Below are positions 1 through 8,143 of a stretch of 64,000 bases of DNA, piece by piece. Position 1 is the stretch's first letter. Every line of letters begins with the position of its first letter. The translations under genes and the position numbers were made by a program. Origin of the DNA: FEN-680 sp036845225 (GTDB taxonomy: Bacteria; Actinomycetota; Geothermincolia; Fen-727; Anoxymicrobiaceae). The notes beneath the pieces were generated by a model. That model did no database searches, was not told the DNA's origin, and worked only from the letters and a program-made list of their open reading frames with translations. The stretch is taken from NCBI GenBank assembly GCA_036845225.1, contig DAIUEJ010000005.1, positions 32,826 to 96,825 of the forward strand, written 5' to 3'.

Positions 1-33
1 ATGCTTGTACTGCTAGGGCATAATATTGTTCAA

Positions 34-798
34 ATGCGCCAGCCACGACTGCAAGCCTCGGACGCCCTGCATCATGTCTTCACACGAGGCAACAATAAGC
101 AAACCATCTTCCGTGAGGCAGGTGACAAGGTGTACTTCTTGAACCTCCTGTCCTCAGTTATCTCAAGATACGCTTGGATTTGTCACTCATACTGCCTCAT
201 GGACAACCATTATCACCTTCTCCTTGAGACACCGAGTGGCTTCCTTTCTGAAGGAATGCACGTCATCAACGGCGCCTACACCACAAAGTTCAACAGCAAG
301 TACGGGTGTTCAGGGCATGTACTGCAAGGGCGCTATCACTCGCCGCTGGTGGAGCAGGAATCTCACTTCCTTGAACTACTGAGATACATCGCCTTGAACC
401 CTGTGAAGGATGGATTTGTCCTGCATCCAGAAGACTGGCGATGGAGCTGTTATAGAGCGCTTGCCGGGATAGAACCTTTACCTGCCTTCCTTTCCACCCA
501 GCGTGCCCACGGGGTTTTCGACCAGGACACAACCAACGCCAGACGACTTTATTCCGATTTTGTCCTTGAGCGGCTTCCGGAAGCACTGGAGCGGGCAAGG
601 GGAAGGCCTTCACTCTCGATGATCTTCGAGTGCTGCCAAGACACTGACCGGAGTGCAGCTGCCATCGTTACAGCTTATGCCAAACACCGATACAGCATGA
701 CCGAGATTGCCCGGTACCTCAGAATCAGTTGCGCAACAGTCAGCAGGGTCATTTCAAAAGCGGATCAAGCAGACCTTGATTGGGAATTCAGGATTTAG
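34..798 (+). CDS. REP-associated tyrosine transposase (RAYT, Y1_Tnp family)
   Basis: This is an IS200-like HUH endonuclease domain protein of the RAYT type, a family that nicks and joins single-stranded REP hairpins. An early strand reads HHVFTRGNN, the metal-binding HUH motif is in DNHYHLL (about residues 57-63), a candidate nucleophile Tyr lies in NGAYTTKFN (about residue 82), and a strand QGRYHSP follows. A C-terminal extension carries a helix-turn-helix (TEIARYLRISCATVSRVI). The ATG at 34 is chosen because family members begin a few residues before this strand, but the frame is open to the window edge, so the true start could lie further left. GC content is visibly lower than in the neighbouring genes, suggesting acquisition by transfer. 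A REP hairpin with the core found throughout the window lies 23 bp after the stop, as expected for a RAYT and its substrate. Confidence 0.88.
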   Translation: MRQPRLQASDALHHVFTRGNNKQTIFREAGDKVYFLNLLSSVISRYAWICHSYCLMDNHYHLLLETPSGFLSEGMHVINGAYTTKFNSKYGCSGHVLQGRYHSPLVEQESHFLELLRYIALNPVKDGFVLHPEDWRWSCYRALAGIEPLPAFLSTQRAHGVFDQDTTNARRLYSDFVLERLPEALERARGRPSLSMIFECCQDTDRSAAAIVTAYAKHRYSMTEIARYLRISCATVSRVISKADQADLDWEFRI

Positions 799-821
799 GA
801 GATCCCGCTTCATGTTAACAA

Positions 822-850
822 TGCAAAATGGTGCCTGTCCCTATTTTGCA
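822..850. repeat. REP-like hairpin A (TGCAAAAT arms)
   Basis: Arms TGCAAAAT (822-829) and ATTTTGCA (843-850) are perfectly complementary and enclose the core GGTGCCTGTCCC. It lies between the RAYT stop and the convergent HD-GYP gene. The same arm class recurs at 53778, 58242 and 58304. Confidence 0.85.
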
Positions 851-857
851 GGGTTTG

Positions 858-2963
858 TTAGACCATGCCAGGAAGGCGCCGGGTCGGGGCCACCTCTTCC
901 TGCCTCGCAAACCCGGTGTTCGTCAGCTCTTCCTCAGCGACCGCCGCCATGAACGCTTTTACGACCACCGGGTCGAACTGCGTCCCGGCGTTGAGCTCCA
1001 GTTCCCTGACGGCCTCGGCGACGGGCAATGCCTTGCGGTAAGGCCGGTCCGACATCATCGCCTCGAAAGAGTCAGCCACCGCGAGTATCCTCGCTCCCAG
1101 CGGGATATGCTCGCCCGCGAGGCCGTCCGGATACCCCTTGCCGTCAAACCGCTCGTGGTGGTGCAGGATGATCTCCCGGGGCGCCTGCAGGAAAGTCACG
1201 GGCTCAATGATGGAGTCGCCGAGTTGCGGATGGGTCTTGACGTGCACGAACTCCTCCTCCGAGAGGGCGCCCGGCTTGTTCAGGATCTTTCTCGCGATTC
1301 CGATCTTCCCGATGTCGTGGAGGGCCGCCGCGTACTTCACGTTGCGGCACTCCCACTCCGACAGCTCGAGCTTGCGCGCGATCGCCATGGCGTAGTCCGT
1401 TACACGCTCGGAGTGGCCGTAGGTGTAGGGGTCCTTGACCTCGATGGCCCTGGCGAGCGCCTTGACCGTCGAGAAGTAGCTCATCTCCAGGTCCTCGTAC
1501 AGGGACGCGTTCTCGAGCGCCACCGCCGCCTGGCCCGCGATGCCGGTCACCATGTTCAGGTCATCGCTCTCGAACTCGTCCCCCTCCTTGGAGGAGAAGA
1601 GCACGACCATGCCGAGCAGGTTCTCGCGCGAGAAGATCGGCACCAGCACGACGGAGCGCGTCAGGGTGTCTTCGATGCGCCCGCGCGGGATGAACGGCGA
1701 GAGCTGCGGCTCGCAGATGGCCACCTGGTGGTTGAACAGGGACTCGACGTCCTCGTCGGTGAGGTCCGCCGGCTGCACGCCTTCGCCCAGCTCCATCTCC
1801 CAGTCCGAGTCGGGGAAGACGCCGAAAGTGGCCGTCGGATAGAAGCGGCCGCTTTCGGTGACGTAGATGTACACGCTGCACTTGCCGACCTCGCAGACGT
1901 CGGCGGTGATCTGGACCAGGCGGGAGAGCAGTACGTCGATGTCCAGCGTGGAGGTGACCAGCCTCGCGACCTCCAGGAGCGCCATGGTCTCTTTCAGCTT
2001 CTGCTGCTCGCTCCCGTGGAGGCGCGCGTTCTCCATCGCGGCGGCGACCTTGTTGGAGAACCTCACCGCCAGGTTGACCATCTCCTGGGTGAACATCTGG
2101 GGGCGCTCGACGTTGTCGATGAGCATCATCCCGACGTTGCGGTCGCGGACCATCAGCGGCGTGATGAGAACGACTTTCGTCTTCATCTTCTTCATCAGCG
2201 AAGACATCGCCGGCATGGTCCGCGGATACCCCTCCACCACCACGGCTTCGCCGTCGTGGACGAGCTGCTTGATGAGGACCTCGTCGAGGTTGAAGCCGCC
2301 CTCTCCGAACACCCTCTCGTGGTCGAAATTGGAGGCCTCGACGTGCAGTTCGTTCGTGAGCAGGTCCCTTGTGATGAACGCGCACCTGCCGGCGTCGACC
2401 AGCTCGATGCACTTCTTGATGGAGGTGAGCATCAGCGTGGTGAAATCGAGGGTGGCCGCCAGGTTGCTCGGGAACCTGTCTATGTCCTTCTGGTAGGCGT
2501 GGTAGAACTTTATGACCTCGTCCCTGGTCTGCGTGAACGACTGCGCCCGGATGTTCTCCGCCTGCCCGAGCAGGTCATCGAGGACGAGAGAACACTGGAA
2601 GGCGGCCGTCGGGCTCGCCTCACCCTGCTCCACCATGTCCTTCACCACTGCGATGAGCGCCGTCTTTACCGCGACCGGCACGCACAGGACGTCCTTCAGG
2701 GAGTATCCGTTCTTCGCATGCGAGTAGCTCTGGAAAGTCTCGTTGCCGAGGAAATCCGTGGTGTCGCCGTCGGAGATGGCGCCCTTGAGCGAGTCGAGGT
2801 AGTTGATGAAATACTTCTTGCGGGTCAGCTTCATGAAGGCGTAGAACGAGGACGATGGCGTGTCGTGCTCGGGTATCTTCGCGAGGACGTCCGCCCGCCT
2901 CCTTGAGTGCACGTCGAGCGCCAGTGCCCTGCCTTCTTTGTACTCCGATGAGGATGCCGTCAT
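858..2963 (-). CDS. GAF-GAF-HD-GYP domain protein (putative cyclic-di-GMP phosphodiesterase)
   Basis: This 701-residue soluble protein looks like a sensor-coupled cyclic dinucleotide phosphodiesterase. About 160 N-terminal residues have no recognised domain. Two GAF-type sensory domains follow (about residues 170-320 and 335-490). The C-terminal HD-GYP domain shows YGHSERV, HDIGKIG near residue 549 and HHHERFDGKGYPDG near residue 601, so the metal-binding His/Asp set and the GYP motif are intact. No signal peptide or membrane segment is seen, so sensing is probably cytosolic. The ATG at 2963 follows a GAGGTGG ribosome binding site. It has its own good promoter (2996-3024), so it need not depend on the riboflavin operon upstream. 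The ligand of the GAF domains is unknown. Confidence 0.93.
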   Translation of the reverse strand: MTASSSEYKEGRALALDVHSRRRADVLAKIPEHDTPSSSFYAFMKLTRKKYFINYLDSLKGAISDGDTTDFLGNETFQSYSHAKNGYSLKDVLCVPVAVKTALIAVVKDMVEQGEASPTAAFQCSLVLDDLLGQAENIRAQSFTQTRDEVIKFYHAYQKDIDRFPSNLAATLDFTTLMLTSIKKCIELVDAGRCAFITRDLLTNELHVEASNFDHERVFGEGGFNLDEVLIKQLVHDGEAVVVEGYPRTMPAMSSLMKKMKTKVVLITPLMVRDRNVGMMLIDNVERPQMFTQEMVNLAVRFSNKVAAAMENARLHGSEQQKLKETMALLEVARLVTSTLDIDVLLSRLVQITADVCEVGKCSVYIYVTESGRFYPTATFGVFPDSDWEMELGEGVQPADLTDEDVESLFNHQVAICEPQLSPFIPRGRIEDTLTRSVVLVPIFSRENLLGMVVLFSSKEGDEFESDDLNMVTGIAGQAAVALENASLYEDLEMSYFSTVKALARAIEVKDPYTYGHSERVTDYAMAIARKLELSEWECRNVKYAAALHDIGKIGIARKILNKPGALSEEEFVHVKTHPQLGDSIIEPVTFLQAPREIILHHHERFDGKGYPDGLAGEHIPLGARILAVADSFEAMMSDRPYRKALPVAEAVRELELNAGTQFDPVVVKAFMAAVAEEELTNTGFARQEEVAPTRRLPGMV

Positions 2964-2995
2964 GAACCACCTCGGACTTTTCTATCGCTGCCCCA

Positions 2996-3024
2996 ATTAT
3001 AGGGCTGTCATGCGATATTGTGAA
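2996..3024 (-). promoter_or_regulatory. Promoter of the HD-GYP gene
   Basis: On the minus strand, TTCACA (3019-3024) and TATAAT (2996-3001) are separated by exactly 17 bp, a near-consensus housekeeping promoter 33 bp before the ATG. Confidence 0.65.
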
Positions 3025-3085
3025 TTTCGACGTAGATGGCGCGAACCATCCCCATGGATGTCTCCGCCGCCTTGAGTCGCGCCGC

Positions 3086-3547
3086 CTACATCGTCGACAT
3101 CAGGTTGGCCATCTCGATCGCGGTGAGCGCGGCCTGCCAGCCTTTGTTGCCTGCTTTTGCGCCCGCCCGGTCGACGGCCTGCTCCAGGGTATCCGCGGTG
3201 ATGATGCCGAACGCCACCGGAACACCGGTCTCCAGGCCCACTCGCGCTATCCCCTTGGACACTTCCGCCGCGACATAGTCGAAGTGCGGCGTGCTGCCCC
3301 TGATGACCGCCCCGAGGCAGATCACCGCGTCGTACTTCCCCGAAGCCGCCATCTTGTTCGCGACCAGCGGTATCTCGAACGATCCCGGCACCCACGCGAT
3401 GTCGATGTTCTCGTCAGAGGCCTCGTGGCGCTTGAGCGAGTCGATCGCCCCGGACAGCAGGTTCTTACTGATGAACTCGTTGAAGCGGCTCACCACTATC
3501 CCGAACTTGTAATCCCTTGCGACAAGCTGTCCCTCGAACGTGCTCAT
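3086..3547 (-). CDS. ribH: 6,7-dimethyl-8-ribityllumazine synthase
   Basis: RibH condenses 3,4-dihydroxy-2-butanone 4-phosphate with the ribitylaminouracil to make lumazine, the penultimate step of riboflavin synthesis. The 153-residue length is typical, and family motifs are visible: GIVVSRFNEFI, WVPGSFEIPL, CLGAVIRGSTPHFDYV and the GNKGWQAA region. The ATG at 3547 is chosen over an upstream in-frame ATG because a GGGAGG ribosome binding site precedes it and MSTFEGQLVA is the usual start. It is the last gene of ribD-ribE-ribBA-ribH, 28 bp after ribBA. Confidence 0.97.
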   Translation of the reverse strand: MSTFEGQLVARDYKFGIVVSRFNEFISKNLLSGAIDSLKRHEASDENIDIAWVPGSFEIPLVANKMAASGKYDAVICLGAVIRGSTPHFDYVAAEVSKGIARVGLETGVPVAFGIITADTLEQAVDRAGAKAGNKGWQAALTAIEMANLMSTM

Positions 3548-3575
3548 GTCCGTCCCTCCCTTGTTAATTTCGCGC

Positions 3576-4793
3576 CTACTCCTTGACGTCATCGAAGTCG
3601 AGCGCGTGGTCCATCTTCTCTTTCTTGGTCCTCAGGTAGCGTATATTCTCTGCGCACGGCTCGACCTGCAGGGGCACACGCTCGGTGACCGACAGGCCAT
3701 AGCCCTCGAGCCCCACCCTCTTGGCGGGGTTGTTGGTCAGCAGCCTCATGGAGGTGAGCCCGAGGTCCCGCAGGATCTGGGCGCCCGTCCCGTAGTCCCT
3801 GGCGTCGACTGGTAGACCGAGCTCGATGTTGGCCTCCACCGTGTCGAGCCCCATATCCTGGAGCTGGTACGCCTGCAACTTATGGGCGAGCCCGATGCCG
3901 CGCCCCTCGTGCCCTATGATGTAGAGCAGCACGCCTTCGCCGGCCTCGTCGATCATGCGCATCGCCTCCCTGACCTGCGTCCCGCAGTCGCACCTGGTGG
4001 AACTGAAGACGTCGCCGGTCAGGCACTCGGAGTGGACACGCACAAGCACGTCCTTCTTCCCGTTGACGTCGCCCTTCACGAGCGCCAGGTGGAAAGTCTT
4101 GTCGACGAGGCTCTCGTACCCGACCGCCCTGAACTCCCCGTACGTCGTCGGGAGCCGGGCCTCCGACACCTGCTTGACCAGGTGCTCGGAGCCGATTCGG
4201 TGCTTGATGAGTTCTTCCACAGTGATCATCTTGAGCCCGAACTTCCTGGCGAACTTCTCGAGCTCCGGGACGCGGGCCATCGTGCCGTCCTCGTGCATGA
4301 TCTCGCAGATCACGCCGGCCGGGAAATGCCCCGCCAGCCGCGCGAGGTCGACGGCCGCCTCCGTGTGCCCCGCGCGCATCAGGACGCCGCCCTCACGCGC
4401 CCTCAAAGGGAACACGTGTCCGGGCTTGCTGATGTCCGCCGCGGTCGTCTCCGGGTTGATCACAGCCTGGACCGTCGCCGACCTGTCGTAGGCGGATATG
4501 CCGGTTGTGATCTTTCCCTTGGCGCCGATCGATACCGTGAACGCGGTGCCCTGCGCGCTCGTGTTGTCTTCGACCATGGCAGGGATGTCCAGCTCGTCCA
4601 GCCGGCTCGCCACGCATGGCATGCAGATCAGGCCGCGCCCGTTCTTGCTCATGAAGTTGATGACGTCCGGCGTCACCATCTGCGCGGAGCACACCAGGTC
4701 ACCCTCGTTCTCCCGGTCCTCGTCGTCGACCACGATGATGATGTGGCCTTCCTGCAGCTCTTCGATTGCCTCCTCAATAGTGCTGAAGGGCAT
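3576..4793 (-). CDS. ribBA: Bifunctional DHBP synthase / GTP cyclohydrolase II
   Basis: The N-terminal half (about residues 1-200) is 3,4-dihydroxy-2-butanone 4-phosphate synthase, with DDEDRENEGD and the RAGHTEAAVDLARLAG segment. The C-terminal half is GTP cyclohydrolase II, with the zinc ligands in SECLTGDVFSSTRCDCG and the GHEGRGIGL motif. Together these supply both riboflavin precursors from ribulose 5-phosphate and GTP. The 405-residue length is normal for the fused enzyme of Gram-positive bacteria. It lies 12 bp after ribE in the FMN-riboswitch operon. Confidence 0.97.
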   Translation of the reverse strand: MPFSTIEEAIEELQEGHIIIVVDDEDRENEGDLVCSAQMVTPDVINFMSKNGRGLICMPCVASRLDELDIPAMVEDNTSAQGTAFTVSIGAKGKITTGISAYDRSATVQAVINPETTAADISKPGHVFPLRAREGGVLMRAGHTEAAVDLARLAGHFPAGVICEIMHEDGTMARVPELEKFARKFGLKMITVEELIKHRIGSEHLVKQVSEARLPTTYGEFRAVGYESLVDKTFHLALVKGDVNGKKDVLVRVHSECLTGDVFSSTRCDCGTQVREAMRMIDEAGEGVLLYIIGHEGRGIGLAHKLQAYQLQDMGLDTVEANIELGLPVDARDYGTGAQILRDLGLTSMRLLTNNPAKRVGLEGYGLSVTERVPLQVEPCAENIRYLRTKKEKMDHALDFDDVKE

Positions 4794-4805
4794 CTCAATC
4801 TCCTC

Positions 4806-5450
4806 CTATTCACCCTCGCCGAGTATGTATCCACCCCGGGCAAGAGCATCTTCTATGCCTGACTGCCCGCCTCTGCGGGCGAGAAACGCTTCCACGTACT
4901 TCGCGATGATGTCCACCTCTATGTTCACGCTGGCGCCCGGTCTCGCGTCGTCGAGGGTCGTCTCGGCGAGCGTGTGGGGGATGATCGAGACCGAGAACCC
5001 ACCCTGGCGGGCGTCGACCACCGTCAGGCTGATCCCGTCCACCGTCACGGACCCCCTGGGCACGATGTACCTTGCCACGTCGCTGTCGACCGCGATGTCG
5101 AATAAGACCGCGTTGCCCTGGTGTTTGCGGGAGCGCACGGTCCCTACGCCGTCCACGTGGCCGTTCACGATGTGCCCCCCCAGGCGCCCGTCAGCCTGCA
5201 ACGCCCTCTCCAGGTTGACGGCGGCGCCCGGCCGCAGCGAGCCGAGGATGCTTCTCGCCAGGGTCTCCTGCATGACATCGACCGTGAACGACGAACCGTC
5301 CATGTCGACCACCGTCAGGCAGACGCCCGAGACCGCTATCGACTCGCCCACGCTGGTCCCCTCGAGCACGCGTTTCGCCGCGACCTTGAGCGCCCCGGCG
5401 GGCGTCAGCTCCATGACCTTGCCTCTCTCCTCGATAATGCCGGTGAACAT
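4806..5450 (-). CDS. ribE: Riboflavin synthase, alpha subunit
   Basis: This enzyme dismutates two lumazine molecules to riboflavin. The N-terminus MFTGIIEERG is diagnostic, and the protein shows the internal duplication of the family: two lumazine-binding barrels at about residues 1-97 and 98-200, each with an SVGESIAVSGVCLTV-like or GSVTVDGISLTVV segment. Its 214 residues match the usual length. It begins 4 bp after the ribD stop. Confidence 0.97.
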   Translation of the reverse strand: MFTGIIEERGKVMELTPAGALKVAAKRVLEGTSVGESIAVSGVCLTVVDMDGSSFTVDVMQETLARSILGSLRPGAAVNLERALQADGRLGGHIVNGHVDGVGTVRSRKHQGNAVLFDIAVDSDVARYIVPRGSVTVDGISLTVVDARQGGFSVSIIPHTLAETTLDDARPGASVNIEVDIIAKYVEAFLARRGGQSGIEDALARGGYILGEGE

Positions 5451-5454
5451 GCGA

Positions 5455-6606
5455 TCATCCTCCGGATGGATATGCGGTTATCTTCAGGTCGGAGCCGATA
5501 GCCTGGACCGTGAATATCTCCACTCCACGTACCAGTGACATGGTTTCCACGCCTTCTCCGGCGACCGGCCCGGGGGCCGACGACCCCCCTATCACTTTCG
5601 GGGCGAGGTACAAGACCAGCCTGTCCACCAGCCCTGCCTCCCACAGCGACGCCGCCATGGTCGGCCCGCCTTCGGCGAGCACGCTCGTGAGGCCGCGGCG
5701 GCCGAGGGCTTCGAGAAGGACGTCCAGCTCGACCCGCTCGGCGGCCCCCGCCTCCAGTATCTCAACGCCCTTCTTCTCCAGGGCGCCGCGGTCAGTGGCA
5801 GCAGCATGAGCCGTGACCGCAACGAGGGTCGGGGCCTCGGAGGTGTCCGCCAGCTTGCTTTGAAGGGGAGTCCTCGCGAGGCTGTCGGCCACGACGCGGA
5901 GGGGCTGGCGGGCCGCCCGTATTCCTCTCGCGGTCAGTTGCGGGTCGTCCGCGAGGACGGTCCCGAACCCAACCATGACCGCGTCGCTCTCCGCCCGCAT
6001 CCTGTGCACGTCGGACCTGGACGCATCTGAGGTGACCCACCTCGACTCGCCGGTCCTTGTCGCTACTTTGCCGTCCAGGCTCATCGCCATCTTCAGAGTC
6101 ACAAAAGGCCGGCCGGTGGTGATCCACTTTATGTACGGCTCGTTCTGACGCACCGCGATGTCGCGGTACGGCCCCATCGCTACCTCGATATCGGCTTCCG
6201 ACAGCACCCTCATCCCCGCTCCGGCGACAAGGGGGTTCGGGTCCTTCATGGCGATGACGACCCTGGCCGGGGCTGCCTCGACGAGGAGCGGGGCGCAGGG
6301 GGGCGTCCTTCCATGGTGCGAGCACGGCTCGAGCGTCAGGTAGATCGTGGCGCCCTTCACCCTGTCCCCCGCCTCCTCGACCGCCCTGACCTCCGCGTGA
6401 GGCCCTCCCGCGCGCTGGTGGAAGCCCTCTCCGACGACCTTGCCTCCCGAGACGACCACCGCCCCTACCATGGGGTTCGGGGACGTGGTCCCGCGACCCA
6501 GCTCGGCGAGCTCGAGGGCGCGCAGCATGTGCAGCTCGTCGTCGCTCCCCGGAAGCGGCTTCGGCAGGCCCGCTATTGTTTCTGTTCCGCTCGAGATCAG
6601 TCTCAT
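5455..6606 (-). CDS. ribD: Riboflavin deaminase/reductase
   Basis: RibD deaminates and then reduces the pyrimidine intermediate of riboflavin synthesis. The N-terminal deaminase has the zinc site HAEVRA and PCSHHGRTPPC. The C-terminal reductase begins near PFVTLKMAMSLDGKVA and includes ESRWVTSDASR and LAEGGPTMAASL. About 25 residues precede the usual family start (near MLRALELAELG), so a shorter start is possible. The GGAG before the annotated ATG is very close to it. It is the first gene after the FMN riboswitch and the riboswitch-controlled terminator. Confidence 0.95.
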   Translation of the reverse strand: MRLISSGTETIAGLPKPLPGSDDELHMLRALELAELGRGTTSPNPMVGAVVVSGGKVVGEGFHQRAGGPHAEVRAVEEAGDRVKGATIYLTLEPCSHHGRTPPCAPLLVEAAPARVVIAMKDPNPLVAGAGMRVLSEADIEVAMGPYRDIAVRQNEPYIKWITTGRPFVTLKMAMSLDGKVATRTGESRWVTSDASRSDVHRMRAESDAVMVGFGTVLADDPQLTARGIRAARQPLRVVADSLARTPLQSKLADTSEAPTLVAVTAHAAATDRGALEKKGVEILEAGAAERVELDVLLEALGRRGLTSVLAEGGPTMAASLWEAGLVDRLVLYLAPKVIGGSSAPGPVAGEGVETMSLVRGVEIFTVQAIGSDLKITAYPSGG

Positions 6607-6635
6607 GTCTCCATGGCGTCAACGGGAATAAAGAA

Positions 6636-6660
6636 TGCGCCGGGAGAAGCGACCGGCGCA
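6636..6660 (-). terminator. Riboswitch-controlled intrinsic terminator before ribD
   Basis: TGCGCCGG (6653-6660 on the minus strand) pairs with CCGGCGCA (6636-6643), followed on the minus strand by a T-rich tail (6624-6635). The hairpin loop contains CTTCTCCC (plus 6642-6649), an exact 8-nt complement of GGGAGAAG at the 3' side of the riboswitch closing stem (plus 6678-6685). That provides an antiterminator competing with both. Confidence 0.8.
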
Positions 6661-6674
6661 CAGCAGGTTAGCAA

Positions 6675-6784
6675 GATCTTCTCCCATCCGGACTGTTACC
6701 GTCGGCCCCGGAATTTCGCCGGGTCAGCTCTTTCGAGCTCGCGGGCTTTACCGCCGGTCGGGGATTTCACCCTGTCCCGAAGAC
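6675..6784 (-). ncRNA. FMN riboswitch (RFN element)
   Basis: Read on the minus strand, the leader carries the conserved RFN blocks in order: GGGACAGGGTGAAATCCC, CGACCGGCGGTAAAGCCC, a variable hairpin around GAGCTC, ATTCCGGGGCCGACGGT and AGTCCGGATGGGAGAAG. The closing stem is formed by the ends (GTCTTC near 6784 and GAAGA at 6677-6681). It lies upstream of ribD, so FMN should reduce expression of the four-gene operon by transcription termination. Confidence 0.97.
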
Positions 6785-6797
6785 TATATATTCTTTG

Positions 6798-6827
6798 ATG
6801 ATAGCAAAAGTTGGCGCGGCACAACAA
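6798..6827 (-). promoter_or_regulatory. Promoter of the riboflavin operon
   Basis: On the minus strand, TTGTTG (6822-6827) and TATCAT (6798-6803, preceded by TGC as a partial extended -10) are separated by 18 bp. This places the transcription start a few bases before the riboswitch closing stem. Confidence 0.55.
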
Positions 6828-6847
6828 GGGTGCCGCCTGCCCGCGCC

Positions 6848-6876
6848 TTGTCGGGCCGCCGGAGCGGTAATAACAT
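6848..6876 (+). promoter_or_regulatory. Promoter of the lipoprotein cluster
   Basis: TTGTCG (6848-6853) and TAACAT (6871-6876) are separated by 17 bp, divergent from the riboflavin promoter. The first lipoprotein starts 36 bp downstream with a GGAGG ribosome binding site. Confidence 0.45.
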
Positions 6877-6912
6877 GGATCGAATGCTGTTAAGAGATGC
6901 GATGGAGGCCTG

Positions 6913-7497
6913 ATGAGAAAGTCGGCAAGAGAGTTGGTGGCTGTATGCTGCTGCGCCGTCTTGCTGGCAGCTTTGTTCGTGCTTTCGGGGTGCGGGAGCG
7001 GCAGGAACAGCACTCAGCAGGTCCTCGACAAGGCAGACCGTTTCGTGAACAGCGTTGACAGCAACGTGGACCGGCTCTCGACCGACGTCAAAGCCCTCGC
7101 GCGGAGCATCAAGGAAGGGACGGAGATAACGCGCGAGATGCTCTCGGAGACTTACGCCTCCATGAAAGGCCAGGCGCAAAAGGTCGTCGACTCAGTCAGG
7201 AGCGCACAGGCTGAGATAAAGAAGATAGTGGCGGACAGCGGTGCCGGCGGCATCGACAGGTACCTGGATATTCAGAACGAGATCCTCGACAACGCGGTTA
7301 CGCTGACGAACACGCTCTCCGACCTGTTCGGTCAGCTCTCCTCCGCCGCGAAAGCGATGGCTTCGGGTGGCGCCCCCGACGCCTCAGGGCTCTCGCGCAC
7401 TGCTGAGGAGTGGGTCTCATCGTTCGACCGCATCGAGGAGAACAGCCGGGCGCTGGTCGAAAAAGCCAGCAAGCTGAAGGATGAAGGCGGGCCGTGA
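6913..7497 (+). CDS. Putative lipoprotein 1, helical/coiled-coil
   Basis: The function is unknown. The N-terminus is a lipoprotein signal peptide: basic MRKSARE, a hydrophobic run, then the lipobox LSGC with the lipidated Cys near residue 27. The mature part is about 165 residues, hydrophilic and predicted from composition to be helical with heptad-like spacing (for example the NSVDSNVDRLSTDVKALARS region). No catalytic motif is seen. It is the first of three consecutive lipoproteins of similar size and helical character (with 7579 and 8144), although sequence identity with the others is low by eye. Confidence 0.85.
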   Translation: MRKSARELVAVCCCAVLLAALFVLSGCGSGRNSTQQVLDKADRFVNSVDSNVDRLSTDVKALARSIKEGTEITREMLSETYASMKGQAQKVVDSVRSAQAEIKKIVADSGAGGIDRYLDIQNEILDNAVTLTNTLSDLFGQLSSAAKAMASGGAPDASGLSRTAEEWVSSFDRIEENSRALVEKASKLKDEGGP

Positions 7498-7578
7498 GCG
7501 CGTATCCGGCGGGAGTCGCGGCAGGGCCTTTATGATACTATCGGTCAGATGTTTTCGGGCCTGTGGAAAGGAGCATGC

Positions 7579-8121
7579 ATGAAGAGGTTGCTGGCGCTGG
7601 TTCTTGCCGTCCTCATCCTGGCAACGCTCGCGGGAGCGCTCGCCGGATGCGGCGGGGACACCGCGCAGGCCAAAGCGGATATGAAGAATGCCGACTTGCT
7701 CTGGGCCAAGGTCGTGGCGGACTCCAACCCGGTGGCGGGCAAGGTCACAGCGGCATATGGCGACATCACCGACCCCGCGAAGTTCAAGGCCGCCGTCGAC
7801 GGGCTCAACGCCTTCCTGGACGGGATAGACAAGAAGGTTGAGGTTGCGCAGGCCTCCTATCAGAAGATCAAGACTCTCAAGGGAGTTCCCGACTACGCCA
7901 CCTACGCCGGTATGCAGGTAGACCTCAATGGCTTGATCAAAGAGATGACTTCACAACTGAAGACCCTGCTGACCCAGCTTCAGGAAGCGGTTACCGCCGC
8001 AGACCAGGCCAAGCTCGATTCGATCCAACAGAACTTCGAGCCCGCCTTCACCGCGCTGTCTGACAAGGTCAACAAGCTGGAGAACCAGGCCAAGCAGTTC
8101 AAAGCGGACAAGAACCTTTAG
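7579..8121 (+). CDS. Putative lipoprotein 2
   Basis: This 180-residue predicted lipoprotein has unknown function. The ATG at 7579 (MKRLLALVL) is chosen over an upstream in-frame ATG because GGAAAGGAGC precedes it and it begins directly with the signal peptide. The lipobox is LAGC, followed by GGDTAQAKADM. The mature region is helical, alternates Lys and Asp/Glu, and contains a KTLKGVPDYATYAGMQVDL segment that matches lipoprotein 3 (DGLKDVPAYKKYVDLEQKV). These two genes are therefore paralogs from a tandem duplication. It ends 22 bp before the next gene. Confidence 0.85.
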   Translation: MKRLLALVLAVLILATLAGALAGCGGDTAQAKADMKNADLLWAKVVADSNPVAGKVTAAYGDITDPAKFKAAVDGLNAFLDGIDKKVEVAQASYQKIKTLKGVPDYATYAGMQVDLNGLIKEMTSQLKTLLTQLQEAVTAADQAKLDSIQQNFEPAFTALSDKVNKLENQAKQFKADKNL

Positions 8122-8143
8122 TGTTCCGTCCAAGGAGCCCCAT

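Noticed and set aside
828..2906. 692-codon plus-strand open frame opposite the HD-GYP gene
   Set aside because: It is the high-GC antisense shadow of a protein with intact catalytic motifs; its own translation is rich in Arg, Val and Leu with no family pattern.
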